Assembly (NCBI GenBank): GCA_964551195.1
Contig: CAZKBI010000011.1
Span: 1 to 39,539 of the forward strand
Source of the DNA: CAYZPB01 sp964551195
GTDB taxonomy: Bacteria > Bacillota > Bacilli > Tepidibacillales > Tepidibacillaceae
Length of the DNA stretch: 39,539 bases
Direction of reading: 5' to 3'
Part shown: one piece after another, positions 23,487-32,250 of the stretch
How positions within the stretch are numbered: the stretch's first letter is position 1
Layout of the letters: every line of letters starts with the position of its first letter
Translations under genes and position numbers: made by a program
The notes under the pieces: model-generated
Databases searched by the model: none
What the model saw: the letters and a program-made list of their open reading frames with translations, nothing else
What the model was told of the DNA's origin: nothing

Positions 23487-25163
23487 ATGGGTTCAAGAAG
23501 CAAATCTTTTATTAAGGGTGCAGCTATTCTGGCCGCAGCCTCATTAATTTCTAAGCTGCTTGGCGCAATCTATCGTATCCCATATCAGAACATCGTCGGC
23601 GATGTGGGGTTAGCAGCCTATAATATGGTCTACCCCTTATATAGTATATTATTGATTATAGCCACCGCTGGCTTTCCCTTGGCAATCTCCAAAATTGTTG
23701 CGGAACGCTTAACCTTAGGTGACAAAGACGGAGCAAAACGCGTCTTTTCGACCTCAGTGGCTGTGCTGACAATAACCGGTGTCTTGTTTTTCCTAATGCT
23801 CTTCTTCGGGGCAGACTTGATTGCCCGTTTGATGGGTAATGTGGAGTTAGGAATTGTTATAAAGGGTGTCTCTTTTGCATTGCTAATTGTGCCAGTAATG
23901 GCTGGAATAAGAGGCTATTACCAAGGGCATCAATACATGCTTCCAACGGCCTATTCGCAGGTTGTTGAACAAATAGTTCGTGTTATAACAATTCTAGTTC
24001 TTTCGTATTATGCAGTTACTAAAGGACTTGGCGTCTATTACGCGGCGGCGGGTGCGACCTTTGGTGCCTTTACGGGTGGCATTGTCGGAATAGTAGTATT
24101 GCTATTTTTTTGGAGAGGTGCACGCAAAATTACTGACGAGATTGCGGCAGAGGCAAGCGAACCATATAGTGGTGAGAAAGCAAGCCGCACCCGTATAATT
24201 GAAAAGTTATTTTATTATTCAATTCCAATTGCCCTTGGTTCGATTTTTTTACCGCTTTTAGGGCTAGTCGACTCATTTACAGTTACTAATTTGATCAAAC
24301 AATCAGTTTTAAATTCTGAAGTCATTTTTGGTAGTTATATTAAGATGAATTCGTTAACAACCTTTGCGGAGTACTGGTTCGGTATTTATTCTCGTGGGCA
24401 AGCGGTAGTCCAGTTCGCGGCATTTTTTGCAACGGCCTTAGCGATTGCGTTGGTTCCCTCGATTACTGAAAGCAAGGTTAAGGGTGATGAGGCTAGCGTA
24501 AACCGACGCTCGGAGTTGGCACTAAGGATTACCCTTTTGCTAGGCTTACCAGCAGCAGTTGGGATTATCGCTTTAGCAGAGCCGATCAACATTCTACTTT
24601 ATAAAGATGGAACCGGCTCAACAACTTTAGCAATCTATGCCTTGGTAGTAATCTTTTCTACACTTTTTGTTACTTCTTCAGGAGTACTGCAGGGCATCGG
24701 AAAAGTTATGCTTCCGGCCAAGCATCTTCTAGTCGGAATTACTATTAAGATTGTGTTTAACGTTATATTAGTCTATTATTTCGGTATAAATGGAGCTGTT
24801 ATCGCTACAATACTTGCTTATTTAGTAGCATCTTATTTAAACTTAAAGGCTCTGGTTAAGCATACAAGTCTACAAATACGCTGGCAGAACTTCTTCGCCA
24901 AGCCAATTGTGGCGACACTAATTATGGGTGCGACTGTTTACCTGACACGAATTGGCTTAGTCTTTCTGCTAGAACCATACATCTCATCCGCTCGCATACT
25001 AATGCTTGTTGTTGTACCTATTGGAATTACAGTAGGTGTGATTGTATACGGTATTAGTCTTTTTACAACAGGCTCCTTAACGAGAAGTGACTTAACAGAA
25101 ATACCAGGCTACGGGAAAAAGCTTATTAAAATTACAGAAAAATTCAGAATTCTTAGAGATTAG
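23487..25163 (+). CDS. MOP-superfamily polysaccharide flippase (SpoVB/MurJ-type, YabM-like)
   Basis: Integral membrane transporter of the MATE/MurJ/Wzx superfamily that flips lipid-linked saccharides. The 558-aa protein has about 14 hydrophobic segments and the SpoVB-type N-terminus (ASLISKLLGAIYRIPYQNI, then NMVYPLYSILLIIATAGFP). The substrate, lipid II or another cell-surface precursor, cannot be read from sequence. YabM holds this place in B. subtilis, after spoVT, which is missing here. ATG 23487 has GAAGAGGG about eight bases upstream. It is followed by mazG after 10 bp. Confidence 0.9.
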   Translation: MGSRSKSFIKGAAILAAASLISKLLGAIYRIPYQNIVGDVGLAAYNMVYPLYSILLIIATAGFPLAISKIVAERLTLGDKDGAKRVFSTSVAVLTITGVLFFLMLFFGADLIARLMGNVELGIVIKGVSFALLIVPVMAGIRGYYQGHQYMLPTAYSQVVEQIVRVITILVLSYYAVTKGLGVYYAAAGATFGAFTGGIVGIVVLLFFWRGARKITDEIAAEASEPYSGEKASRTRIIEKLFYYSIPIALGSIFLPLLGLVDSFTVTNLIKQSVLNSEVIFGSYIKMNSLTTFAEYWFGIYSRGQAVVQFAAFFATALAIALVPSITESKVKGDEASVNRRSELALRITLLLGLPAAVGIIALAEPINILLYKDGTGSTTLAIYALVVIFSTLFVTSSGVLQGIGKVMLPAKHLLVGITIKIVFNVILVYYFGINGAVIATILAYLVASYLNLKALVKHTSLQIRWQNFFAKPIVATLIMGATVYLTRIGLVFLLEPYISSARILMLVVVPIGITVGVIVYGISLFTTGSLTRSDLTEIPGYGKKLIKITEKFRILRD

Positions 25164-25173
25164 GTGTTAACTA

Positions 25174-26637
25174 ATGGAAAAGGAAATTATAATAGTTGGT
25201 TTAGGCTCAGGCAATGAAGAACGCCTAACGATGGGGGTGCTGAAGGAGCTTCACTCAGGCAAGCCGATTTTTCTAAGAACTGAGCAGCATCCGGTTGTCG
25301 CTTATTTGCGTAATGAAGGGCTAACCTACAGAAGTTTCGATAGTTTATATGAGAGTGCAGACAGCTTTGGCGAAGTTTATCAGAGGCTTGTGGAAGAGTT
25401 ACTAGCCGAGGTCGATTCACGGGGTGAGTTAGTTTATGCTGTACCAGGAAATCCGCTAGTTGCTGAGAAAACCGTACAAATCTTACTTGCTCTGGAAAGA
25501 GAATCTGGGGTTAAGGTCAGAGTGGTTGGTGGCGAAAGTTTTATTGATACTTTTTTCGAGAGTTTGCGACTTGATCCGGTTGAAGGTTTTCTAATGTTAA
25601 ATGGAGAAAGTCTTCATGTTAACCACTTAAACTCAGAAATAAATACCTTAATTGCGCAGGTCTATAATCAAGCTGTAGCTTCACTGGTTAAATTGGAACT
25701 GATGGAATATTATCCAGATGATTACATTGTCTACATTGTAGAAAATCTGGGGATGGCGGATATTGAACGAATTATAGGCTTACCGTTGTTTGAGCTCGAT
25801 CGCGACCCGACAAGATTTCATAATTTAAGCTCAGTTTTCCTACCATCTAATCGCGAGCCCTTGTTAATTAAGCGCGATTTACACCAATTATTGGACATGG
25901 TTAGAGTTCTGCGTGGACCAGAGGGTTGTCCGTGGGATCGCGTACAGACACATCAATCACTTCGCAAAAATTTGATTGAGGAGACTTATGAACTTGTTGA
26001 GACGATTGACCAACTAGATTATAATGCAATGACAGAGGAGCTAGGGGATGTTTTCCTACAAGTAATTCTCCATAGTTTACTGGCTGAGGAGAAAGGTTAT
26101 TTCGATCTTTATGACGTAATCGAGGAGTTAATGAGCAAGTTAATTCGTCGTCATCCGCATGTTTTTGGTGATGCAGCTGCTGGCAAAGAGGATGAAGCAC
26201 GTGCTGAGTGGGAACGAATCAAAGTGTTGGAAAATATTGAGAGTGGAATGAAACGAAAATCTGTCTTGGATGGTGTGCCAATCGACCTTCCAGAAAATTA
26301 TAAAGCTTACAAGCTACAGAAAAAAGCAGCTAGTGTTGGGTTCGACTGGAGCGAAGTGATCGATGTATATGATAAGATAAAGGAAGAGCTTGCGGAGGCG
26401 CAATCAGCAACTGATAATGAGCTGGCTGGCGAGATAGGCGATCTTTTGTTCGCGGTGATAAATTTAGCGCGATTCCAAAACATCGATCCAGAAGCAGCTC
26501 TAGCACTTACCAACCAGAAGTTTATTAAGCGATTTAAATATATAGAAGGGCAGCTTAGTAAACAAGGTGTGCCCATTGGGGAAGCAGGGCTTGAACTGAT
26601 GGATAGTCTCTGGGAAAAGGCGAAAGAGCAAGAGTAA
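25174..26637 (+). CDS. mazG: Tetrapyrrole methylase-like / MazG nucleotide pyrophosphohydrolase fusion (YabN)
   Basis: House-cleaning NTP pyrophosphohydrolase with an N-terminal methylase-like domain of unknown activity; this fusion is standard in Bacilli. Residues 1 to about 225 carry IIIVGLGSGNEERLT and YAVPGNPLVAE. From about 235 there are two MazG modules: the first has GPEGCPWDRVQTHQSL, EETYEL and EELGDVFLQ with the metal-binding EExxE and ExxD pattern, and the second has EELAEA and EIGDLLFAVINLAR. The 487-aa length matches B. subtilis YabN. RBS near 25159 precedes the ATG. Confidence 0.95.
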   Translation: MEKEIIIVGLGSGNEERLTMGVLKELHSGKPIFLRTEQHPVVAYLRNEGLTYRSFDSLYESADSFGEVYQRLVEELLAEVDSRGELVYAVPGNPLVAEKTVQILLALERESGVKVRVVGGESFIDTFFESLRLDPVEGFLMLNGESLHVNHLNSEINTLIAQVYNQAVASLVKLELMEYYPDDYIVYIVENLGMADIERIIGLPLFELDRDPTRFHNLSSVFLPSNREPLLIKRDLHQLLDMVRVLRGPEGCPWDRVQTHQSLRKNLIEETYELVETIDQLDYNAMTEELGDVFLQVILHSLLAEEKGYFDLYDVIEELMSKLIRRHPHVFGDAAAGKEDEARAEWERIKVLENIESGMKRKSVLDGVPIDLPENYKAYKLQKKAASVGFDWSEVIDVYDKIKEELAEAQSATDNELAGEIGDLLFAVINLARFQNIDPEAALALTNQKFIKRFKYIEGQLSKQGVPIGEAGLELMDSLWEKAKEQE

Positions 26638-26650
26638 TGGAGGTGAATTG

Positions 26651-26899
26651 ATGAGGATTGACAAATTTCTTAAGGTGTCGAGAATTATAAAAAGAAGATC
26701 CGTTGCCAAGGAATTGACAGATAAGGGACGTGCTTTAATTAATGATAGAGTGGCTAAAGGCGGCAGTACTGTTAAGGTTGGCGATGTTATTACTCTGCAC
26801 ATCGGCAGTAAGGATCTTGTTTTTCGCGTCAATGAGCTTAAGGAAACGACGAAGAAGGATGAAGCCTTAGGGATGTATGAGGTTATTGGAGAGGACTAA
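26651..26899 (+). CDS. rqcP: S4-domain RNA-binding protein RqcP (YabO)
   Basis: Ribosome-associated quality control factor that works with RqcH to add Ala tails to stalled nascent chains on 50S subunits. The 82-aa protein is a single S4 domain: MRIDKFLKVSRIIKRRSVAK, DKGRALINDRVAKGGSTV and GDVITLHIG. ATG 26651 is five bases after GGAGGTG; a TTG at 26648 is too close to it. It is directly followed, one base on, by divIC, as in B. subtilis where yabP and yabQ intervene. Confidence 0.95.
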   Translation: MRIDKFLKVSRIIKRRSVAKELTDKGRALINDRVAKGGSTVKVGDVITLHIGSKDLVFRVNELKETTKKDEALGMYEVIGED

Positions 26900-26900
26900 G

Positions 26901-27200
26901 ATGACGAGAAACCCTGATAGTGTTTTTAAAAGAAAACGCATAAAGCTATTAATTCTACTTCTACTAGCTTTTACAGTGTGGGTAGGCTGGACACTCTATG
27001 GGCAGTGGGAGGACTTAACTAAGACGAAGCAAGAGATTGCGGAGTTAGAAAAGTTAGAGGAACGCATTCTTAATGAAAAAAGCAGGTTAGAGCGTGAAAA
27101 AATTCTCTTACATAATTATGATTACATTGCAGAGATTGCGAGAGAGTATTATTTCATGTCGAAACCAGGGGAGATTATCATCATTTCTCCCAACGAATGA
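26901..27200 (+). CDS. divIC: Cell division protein DivIC (FtsB-like)
   Basis: Bitopic septal protein that forms a complex with FtsL and DivIB and helps activate septal peptidoglycan synthesis. The 99-aa product has a basic cytoplasmic N-terminus (FKRKRIK), one membrane segment (about residues 17-35) and an extracellular coiled coil (about 40-72) rich in Glu, Leu and Lys. It ends with the YDYIAEIAREYYFMSKPGE motif typical of DivIC/FtsB. ATG 26901 has GAGAGGA seven bases upstream, inside the end of rqcP. Confidence 0.94.
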   Translation: MTRNPDSVFKRKRIKLLILLLLAFTVWVGWTLYGQWEDLTKTKQEIAELEKLEERILNEKSRLEREKILLHNYDYIAEIAREYYFMSKPGEIIIISPNE

Positions 27201-27209
27201 TAATTCGAG

Positions 27210-27239
27210 TTGACTTTATTCGATTTTATTAGGTATAAT
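27210..27239 (+). promoter_or_regulatory. SigA-type promoter of yabR
   Basis: TTGACT (27210-27215), 18-nt spacer, TATAAT (27234-27239). It lies just after divIC and gives yabR a ~45-nt leader. Confidence 0.7.
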
Positions 27240-27289
27240 CACTTTAATCTCTAGTATTATTTTATTTTATAAGGGGGAAATAATTATTT

Positions 27290-27730
27290 ATGTCAATTGA
27301 GGTTGGCAGTACACACGACGGTAAGGTAACGGGCATTACAGATTTTGGTGCGTTTATTGAGTTAACAACGGGTGAAACTGGTTTGGTGCATATTTCTGAA
27401 ATAGCCGATACTTATGTAAAAGACATTAGGGATCATCTAAAAATGGGCGAGCTTGTAACTGTGCGTGTTATTAATATTGAGCAGAATGGTAAGATGGGTT
27501 TATCTTTAAAAGAGCAGAAAGAGGAATCTAAAGCTCCGGTGAGACCGTCAAACAGATCTCCAAGGCCGGCGGGGGGACAGCGATCAGCTGGCAGGCCGCC
27601 ACAGCGTGAGCTTTCGCACTCATTTGATGACAAGGTTAACCTTTTTCTTCGAGATAGCGAGGAACGACTTTCAAGCCTGAAGAAGAATACAGATTCTAAA
27701 AGAGGCGGACGCGGAGCTAAACGCGGTTAA
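27290..27730 (+). CDS. yabR: S1-domain RNA-binding protein YabR
   Basis: Single S1 domain (residues 1 to about 75): VGSTHDGKVTGITDFGAFIE, GLVHISEIAD, VRVINIEQNGKMGLSLK. The tail (about 76-146) is Arg-, Pro- and Gly-rich, with a conserved-looking FDDKVNLFLRDSEERLSSLK helix and a basic GGRGAKRG end. Related to the general stress protein 13 and polynucleotide phosphorylase S1 domains. Function in B. subtilis is not established; RNA or ribosome binding is the safest reading. RBS AAGGGGG is 12 bases upstream. The spoIIE gene expected downstream in spore formers is absent. Confidence 0.93.
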   Translation: MSIEVGSTHDGKVTGITDFGAFIELTTGETGLVHISEIADTYVKDIRDHLKMGELVTVRVINIEQNGKMGLSLKEQKEESKAPVRPSNRSPRPAGGQRSAGRPPQRELSHSFDDKVNLFLRDSEERLSSLKKNTDSKRGGRGAKRG

Positions 27731-27735
27731 GACAG

Positions 27736-27764
27736 TTGACAGAGAATACTTCATATATTATACT
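27736..27764 (+). promoter_or_regulatory. Strong SigA-type promoter of tRNA-Met
   Basis: Perfect TTGACA (27736-27741), 17-nt spacer, TATACT (27759-27764). It begins right after the yabR stop codon. Confidence 0.78.
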
Positions 27765-27803
27765 TACTTCCATTGACCAAGCAAAGGTGATTGTAAGTAG
27801 TTT

Positions 27804-27880
27804 GGCGGTGTAGCTCAACTGGCTAGAGCGTGCGGTTCATACCCGCAAGGTTAGGGGTTCAACTCCCTTCGCCGCTACCA
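27804..27880 (+). tRNA. tRNA-Met (CAT), elongator type
   Basis: 77-nt cloverleaf with encoded CCA. Acceptor GGCGGTG pairs with CGCCGCT, with G1-T72 and T6-G67 wobbles. The anticodon arm is TGCGG-TTCATAC-CCGCA, giving anticodon CAT. The T arm is AGGGG-TTCAACT-CCCTT. It closely resembles the B. subtilis elongator tRNA-Met, found near the same place. A lysidine-modified tRNA-Ile is less likely from the overall similarity, even though tilS follows. Confidence 0.93.
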
Positions 27881-27890
27881 TTTATAAACC

Positions 27891-27915
27891 AACACGTCAT
27901 AATGGCGTGTTTTTT
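27891..27915 (+). terminator. Intrinsic terminator after tRNA-Met
   Basis: AACACGTC (27891-27898) pairs with GGCGTGTT (27904-27911), with one T-G wobble, around ATAAT; T-run to 27915. Confidence 0.85.
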
Positions 27916-27980
27916 GCTATGATAATACAGATAGTGCGATATAATACATAATATAAAAGTATTTAACGGAGTTGGCGTTT

Positions 27981-29357
27981 ATGTTACAAACCATTGCAGA
28001 GACAATTGAACGAGAAAAGTTGATTGAAAACGATAAACCGCTAATTGTAGCTGTTTCTGGTGGACCCGATTCAATGGTCTTGTTAGAGGCACTTAGCGAG
28101 CTAGTAGAGAATTGTTTAATTGTTGCGCATTTAAATCACAAATTCCGCGGAGACTCCGCAGCTAGCGACGCGGATTTTGTCCGTGCGGAATGCGACAAAA
28201 GAGGAATCACTTGTGTCGTGCGCGAGATCGATGTGCCGGCTGAGATGGAAAGAGCGGGAACTGGCGCACAGGAAACGGCGCGCAGCGTTCGCTATCAATT
28301 TTTGTACGATGTAGCACGTGAGTATGGTGCAAGCACAATAGCTTTTGGACATAACGCAGATGATCAAGCAGAGACAGTTCTAATGCGTATCATTCGTGGA
28401 ACCGGGATGTATGGCCTATCCGGAATTCCCTATAAGCGAGAGCATGATGGAGTCCTATTGGTTAGACCTTTACTGAACGTTACACGCAACCAAATTGAGA
28501 AGCATGCTAAAGAGCACGGGTTGGCATACATTACTGATCAGAGCAATTTCTCTACGAAATATTTTCGCAATCTTACGCGGATGGAAATACTACCTTATCT
28601 AGAGCAATATAATCCGCAACTAAGCAATAGCCTGCGGCAACTAGCGGAAATTGCTCGCGATGAGAATGAATATTTAGATTACGAGGCAAAGGCACATATT
28701 CAAGAAGCAGTGAGGCGCGATAAGAATCAGCTGGAATTAAATGTTAGAGAATTTACCAAACTAGACATAGCTATACAGCGCCGAGTGATTCACCTGTTAT
28801 TAAAGGAATATCGTACTCGACAGGAAACTACTTATCGAAATATTGAAGATATTATAAAACTTGCTGCTAATCCACATCCCTCCAAAAGTCTGGACCTAGC
28901 GGGAATAGACGTTTATCGTCAATATAATAATCTTATTTTCAAAGAAACATCTCAAAAGAGAAATAATGCCTACGCATATTCCTTAGCAATACCATCAGAG
29001 CAATATATTGAAGAATTGGGCCAGACAGTCACAATTAGTGTGACTGCCAAAAAGCTGAGTTCAGAGGAAGAAACTGAATTTGGAGAAACTGAGGTTTTTG
29101 ACCGAGCAAAAATAGAAGCAGATTCCTTGACTATTCGTTCGCGTATGCCAGGCGACCGGATTAAACTGATTGGTGTAGATGGCAGGACGAAGCTTAAGGA
29201 TCTTTTTATAAACTTAAAAATCCCGCAGGGGAGAAGAATGCTCCAGCCAATAGTAGCAGATGACAAGGAAATTCTCTGGCTACCTGGTTTACGGCGCTCA
29301 CAAAATGCTTTAGTAGATGAGAATACCAAGGAATATGTTTATGTACAATTTAAATAG
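27981..29357 (+). CDS. tilS: tRNA(Ile)-lysidine synthetase
   Basis: Converts C34 of tRNA-Ile(CAT) to lysidine so that it reads AUA; essential. The 458-aa protein has the PP-loop motif AVSGGPDSMVLLEAL (near residue 30), HLNHKFRGDSA, FGHNADDQAET and GLSGIPYKRE, then the TilS substrate-binding and C-terminal domains (MPGDRIKL, LKDLFINLKIP). ATG 27981 has GGAG nine bases upstream; an in-frame TTG at 27972 touches the RBS. A TATAAT at 27940-27945 is a possible -10 without a clear -35. hpt, which follows tilS in most Bacilli, is missing. Confidence 0.96.
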   Translation: MLQTIAETIEREKLIENDKPLIVAVSGGPDSMVLLEALSELVENCLIVAHLNHKFRGDSAASDADFVRAECDKRGITCVVREIDVPAEMERAGTGAQETARSVRYQFLYDVAREYGASTIAFGHNADDQAETVLMRIIRGTGMYGLSGIPYKREHDGVLLVRPLLNVTRNQIEKHAKEHGLAYITDQSNFSTKYFRNLTRMEILPYLEQYNPQLSNSLRQLAEIARDENEYLDYEAKAHIQEAVRRDKNQLELNVREFTKLDIAIQRRVIHLLLKEYRTRQETTYRNIEDIIKLAANPHPSKSLDLAGIDVYRQYNNLIFKETSQKRNNAYAYSLAIPSEQYIEELGQTVTISVTAKKLSSEEETEFGETEVFDRAKIEADSLTIRSRMPGDRIKLIGVDGRTKLKDLFINLKIPQGRRMLQPIVADDKEILWLPGLRRSQNALVDENTKEYVYVQFK

Positions 29358-29405
29358 AGTCAAGTCGTTGTAAATTAGAGATTACAATTTGCGAGAAAAA
29401 GTCTA

Positions 29406-29434
29406 TTGTTATAAGTTTTTCTTTTTGATACAAT
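29406..29434 (+). promoter_or_regulatory. SigA-type promoter of ftsH
   Basis: TTGTTA (29406-29411), 17-nt spacer, TACAAT (29429-29434) with an extended TGA just before it. It yields a ~20-nt leader to the GGAGG RBS. Confidence 0.65.
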
Positions 29435-29462
29435 ACAGTAGTATTGCATGAGGAGGCATAAA

Positions 29463-31337
29463 ATGAAATTTTCAAATAGAAATATATGGTTTTATCTATT
29501 ATTATTGCTACTTATAATTGGTTTTGTAAGTATTCTTGCATCTCCAACAGCAACTATAGAACAAATACCATATACACAATTTCAAAAAGAATTACAAGAG
29601 AACAAATATAGTTCTATTCAGGCGAGTCCGAAAGGTTTGACCTATACCATTGAGGCAACTTATCGAGATGGATCTGGAAAAATCGTTAATAGTATAGCAC
29701 CATTTAGTGAATCTTCGCTGATTGATTTAACGAAAGATTCAGGGATAACCGTAACTTTTGTTGAGAAAGAAGAAGCTTCTCTACTGGCTACGCTTTTAAT
29801 GACAATGGTTCCTTTTATACTCATATTTTTGCTGTTTTTCTTTTTAATCAACCAAACGCAAGGTGGCGGCAACAAGGTCATGAGCTTTGGTAAAAGCAAA
29901 GCGAAGCTATATTCTGAAGAGCATGCAAAAGTTACATTTAAGGACGTAGCAGGTGTAGATGAGGAAAAAGAAGAACTAGAGGAGATTGTCGATTTCCTGC
30001 AGGATCCACGTAAATATGTTGCTTTAGGTGCTAAGATACCTAAGGGTGTTCTCTTAGTTGGACCTCCAGGAACAGGTAAAACTTTATTAGCACGTGCCGT
30101 AGCAGGCGAGGCAGCTGTACCATTTTACAGCATTAGTGGTTCAGACTTCGTAGAGATGTTTGTAGGTGTGGGTGCTTCGAGGGTACGTGACTTATTTGAC
30201 ACAGCGAAGAAAAATGCTCCTTGTATCATCTTTATTGATGAGATTGACGCAGTTGGTCGTCAGCGTGGTGCGGGACTTGGTGGTGGACATGATGAACGCG
30301 AGCAGACACTAAACCAATTACTAGTTGAGATGGATGGTTTTGGCGACAACGAGGGCGTTATTATCATTGCAGCTACTAACCGCGCCGATATACTTGACCC
30401 AGCATTGCTTCGTCCAGGACGTTTCGACCGACATATCTATGTTGATCGACCTGACGTAAGAGGGCGTGAAGCGATTCTTAAGGTACATGCTCGTAATAAA
30501 CCTTTGGCAGATGATGTTAACTTTAATGTTATTGCTAGAAGGACACCTGGATTTACGGGAGCAGATTTAGAGAACTTACTTAATGAGGCGGCATTATTGG
30601 CCGCACGTTTGAATATGACTGAAATAACGATGGTTGAGATTGATAATGCAATCGACCGCGTAATTGCCGGTCCAGAGAAGAAGAGCAGGATTATTAGTGA
30701 TAAAGAAAAGAATATCGTTGCCTACCATGAAAGTGGCCACGCGATTGTTGGTTACCATCTTGAGAGTGCAGACGAAATCCATAAGGTAACAGTAATCCCG
30801 CGTGGTAATGCCGGCGGTTACACTGTAATATTGCCGAAGGAAGATCGTTCATTTATGACTAAGCCGGAGCTACTTCACAAAATCATGGGTCTGTTAGCAG
30901 GGCGTGTAGCAGAGGAAGAGGTACTTAATGAAGTTAGTACCGGAGCGCACAATGACTTCCAACGAGCAACTGAAATTGCTAGAAGAATGGTTACTGAATT
31001 TGGAATGAGCGAGAAACTTGGGCCGATGCAGTTCGGGAAACAACAGAGTGAAGTTTTCCTCGGACGTGATTATTCTAGCGAACCGAGCTACAGTGATAAG
31101 ACTGCCTATGCGATTGATGTGGAAGTTAAAGATATCATTGATAGCTGTTATAAGAAGACAACGGAGATTCTTAAGAAATATCGTGACGAGTTAGACTTAA
31201 TTGCACAATCCTTAATGATTAAGGAAACACTTGATGCGGCTGATATTAAAAAGCTGATGAACGATGGTAAATTTGATGACGAAGAGTTAGACAATCAGGT
31301 TCAGGAAAGAATCAAGGAGTTCCGTGCAGCAACTTAA
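29463..31337 (+). CDS. ftsH: ATP-dependent zinc metalloprotease FtsH
   Basis: Membrane AAA+ hexamer that degrades misfolded membrane and short-lived cytosolic proteins. Two membrane segments (about 8-26 and 107-129) flank an extracytoplasmic domain. The AAA domain has Walker A GPPGTGKT (200-207), Walker B IIFIDEIDAVG and the second region of homology NRADILDPALLRPGRFDR. The protease has HESGH (422-426) as the zinc-binding HExxH motif. Length 624 aa. ATG 29463 is six bases after GGAGG; an ATG at 29448 precedes that RBS. It forms a single-gene unit with a promoter and terminator. Confidence 0.97.
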   Translation: MKFSNRNIWFYLLLLLLIIGFVSILASPTATIEQIPYTQFQKELQENKYSSIQASPKGLTYTIEATYRDGSGKIVNSIAPFSESSLIDLTKDSGITVTFVEKEEASLLATLLMTMVPFILIFLLFFFLINQTQGGGNKVMSFGKSKAKLYSEEHAKVTFKDVAGVDEEKEELEEIVDFLQDPRKYVALGAKIPKGVLLVGPPGTGKTLLARAVAGEAAVPFYSISGSDFVEMFVGVGASRVRDLFDTAKKNAPCIIFIDEIDAVGRQRGAGLGGGHDEREQTLNQLLVEMDGFGDNEGVIIIAATNRADILDPALLRPGRFDRHIYVDRPDVRGREAILKVHARNKPLADDVNFNVIARRTPGFTGADLENLLNEAALLAARLNMTEITMVEIDNAIDRVIAGPEKKSRIISDKEKNIVAYHESGHAIVGYHLESADEIHKVTVIPRGNAGGYTVILPKEDRSFMTKPELLHKIMGLLAGRVAEEEVLNEVSTGAHNDFQRATEIARRMVTEFGMSEKLGPMQFGKQQSEVFLGRDYSSEPSYSDKTAYAIDVEVKDIIDSCYKKTTEILKKYRDELDLIAQSLMIKETLDAADIKKLMNDGKFDDEELDNQVQERIKEFRAAT

Positions 31338-31351
31338 GATTTAAAATAATG

Positions 31352-31381
31352 AAAAGATATCTGAGAAGATATCTTTTTTTT
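31352..31381 (+). terminator. Intrinsic terminator after ftsH
   Basis: AAAGATATCT (31353-31362), GAGA loop, AGATATCTTT (31367-31376), T-run to 31381. The stem is perfect over 10 bp. Confidence 0.92.
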
Positions 31382-31468
31382 GTCAAAAAAAGAATCATTA
31401 TTGCTTGATACTCTAAAAAAGGTTAAGATTATCATACATATAAGAGAATAACGAAGAAGGTGTAGAGT

Positions 31469-32233
31469 ATGATACTTGCGATTGATGTCGGTAATACTAA
31501 TATTGTAATAGGTCTATATGAGCAGGAAAAGCTGAAAGTTTCCTGGCGTATTTCGACGAACAAAAATCAGACTGCAGATGAGTTAGCAATGATGTTTAAC
31601 CAATTATTAGAGCGCGAGCAGATTAGTTTTCAAGACGTTGGTGGTGTAATTATTTCCTCAGTTGTACCGCCACTTATCTCGCCGCTTGAAGTGATGGTTG
31701 AAAAATATTTCAAACAGAAACCGGTTATTGTTGGTCCGGGAATTAAAACGGGTATTAAGATTGGGATTGAGAATCCTAAGGAGTTGGGTGCAGATAGAAT
31801 TGTAAATGCAATAGCGGCTATCGAACAATATGGAACTCCACTGATCATCGTTGATTTCGGAACAGCTACAACCTTCGATTATATTGATGAAGAGGGTACC
31901 TATCAGGGTGGTGCTATCGCTCCTGGTATTAGCATTTCGACTGAGGCGCTCTTTCAGAAGGCGGCCAAACTACCAAGGATCGAGCTGGTTAAGCCACGTG
32001 CTGTAATTGGTAAAAACACTGTTAGCGCAATGCAATCAGGCATTATATATGGATTTGCTGGACAGGTAGATGCGATTGTTGAGCGAATTACTGCGGAAAG
32101 TGGAGCTTTACCTAAGGTAATCGCAACTGGTGGAATGGCTGAATTAATCGCTTCTGAATCGAGTACAATTGATGAGGTAAATAATCTTTTGACACTAGAT
32201 GGATTGATTAGTGTTTATAATAAAAACAATTAG
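31469..32233 (+). CDS. coaX: Type III pantothenate kinase
   Basis: First step of coenzyme A synthesis, phosphorylating pantothenate; the type III enzyme resists feedback by CoA. The 254-aa protein is an ASKHA-fold kinase with DVGNTNIVIGLY, ELGADRIVNAIAA, IVDFGTATTFDYI and GGAIAPGISIS. ATG has AGAAGGTG about eight bases upstream. TTGATA (31405-31410) with a -10 such as GATTAT or TATCAT is a weak promoter candidate. hslO, which usually follows, is absent; the next gene is the foldase. Confidence 0.95.
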   Translation: MILAIDVGNTNIVIGLYEQEKLKVSWRISTNKNQTADELAMMFNQLLEREQISFQDVGGVIISSVVPPLISPLEVMVEKYFKQKPVIVGPGIKTGIKIGIENPKELGADRIVNAIAAIEQYGTPLIIVDFGTATTFDYIDEEGTYQGGAIAPGISISTEALFQKAAKLPRIELVKPRAVIGKNTVSAMQSGIIYGFAGQVDAIVERITAESGALPKVIATGGMAELIASESSTIDEVNNLLTLDGLISVYNKNN

Positions 32234-32250
32234 TTAGGTGTGTTGTATAG

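Noticed and set aside
29368..29387. TTGTAA/TTACAA inverted repeat after tilS as a terminator
   Set aside because: Six AT-rich pairs, an 8-nt loop and no T-run; too weak to call.
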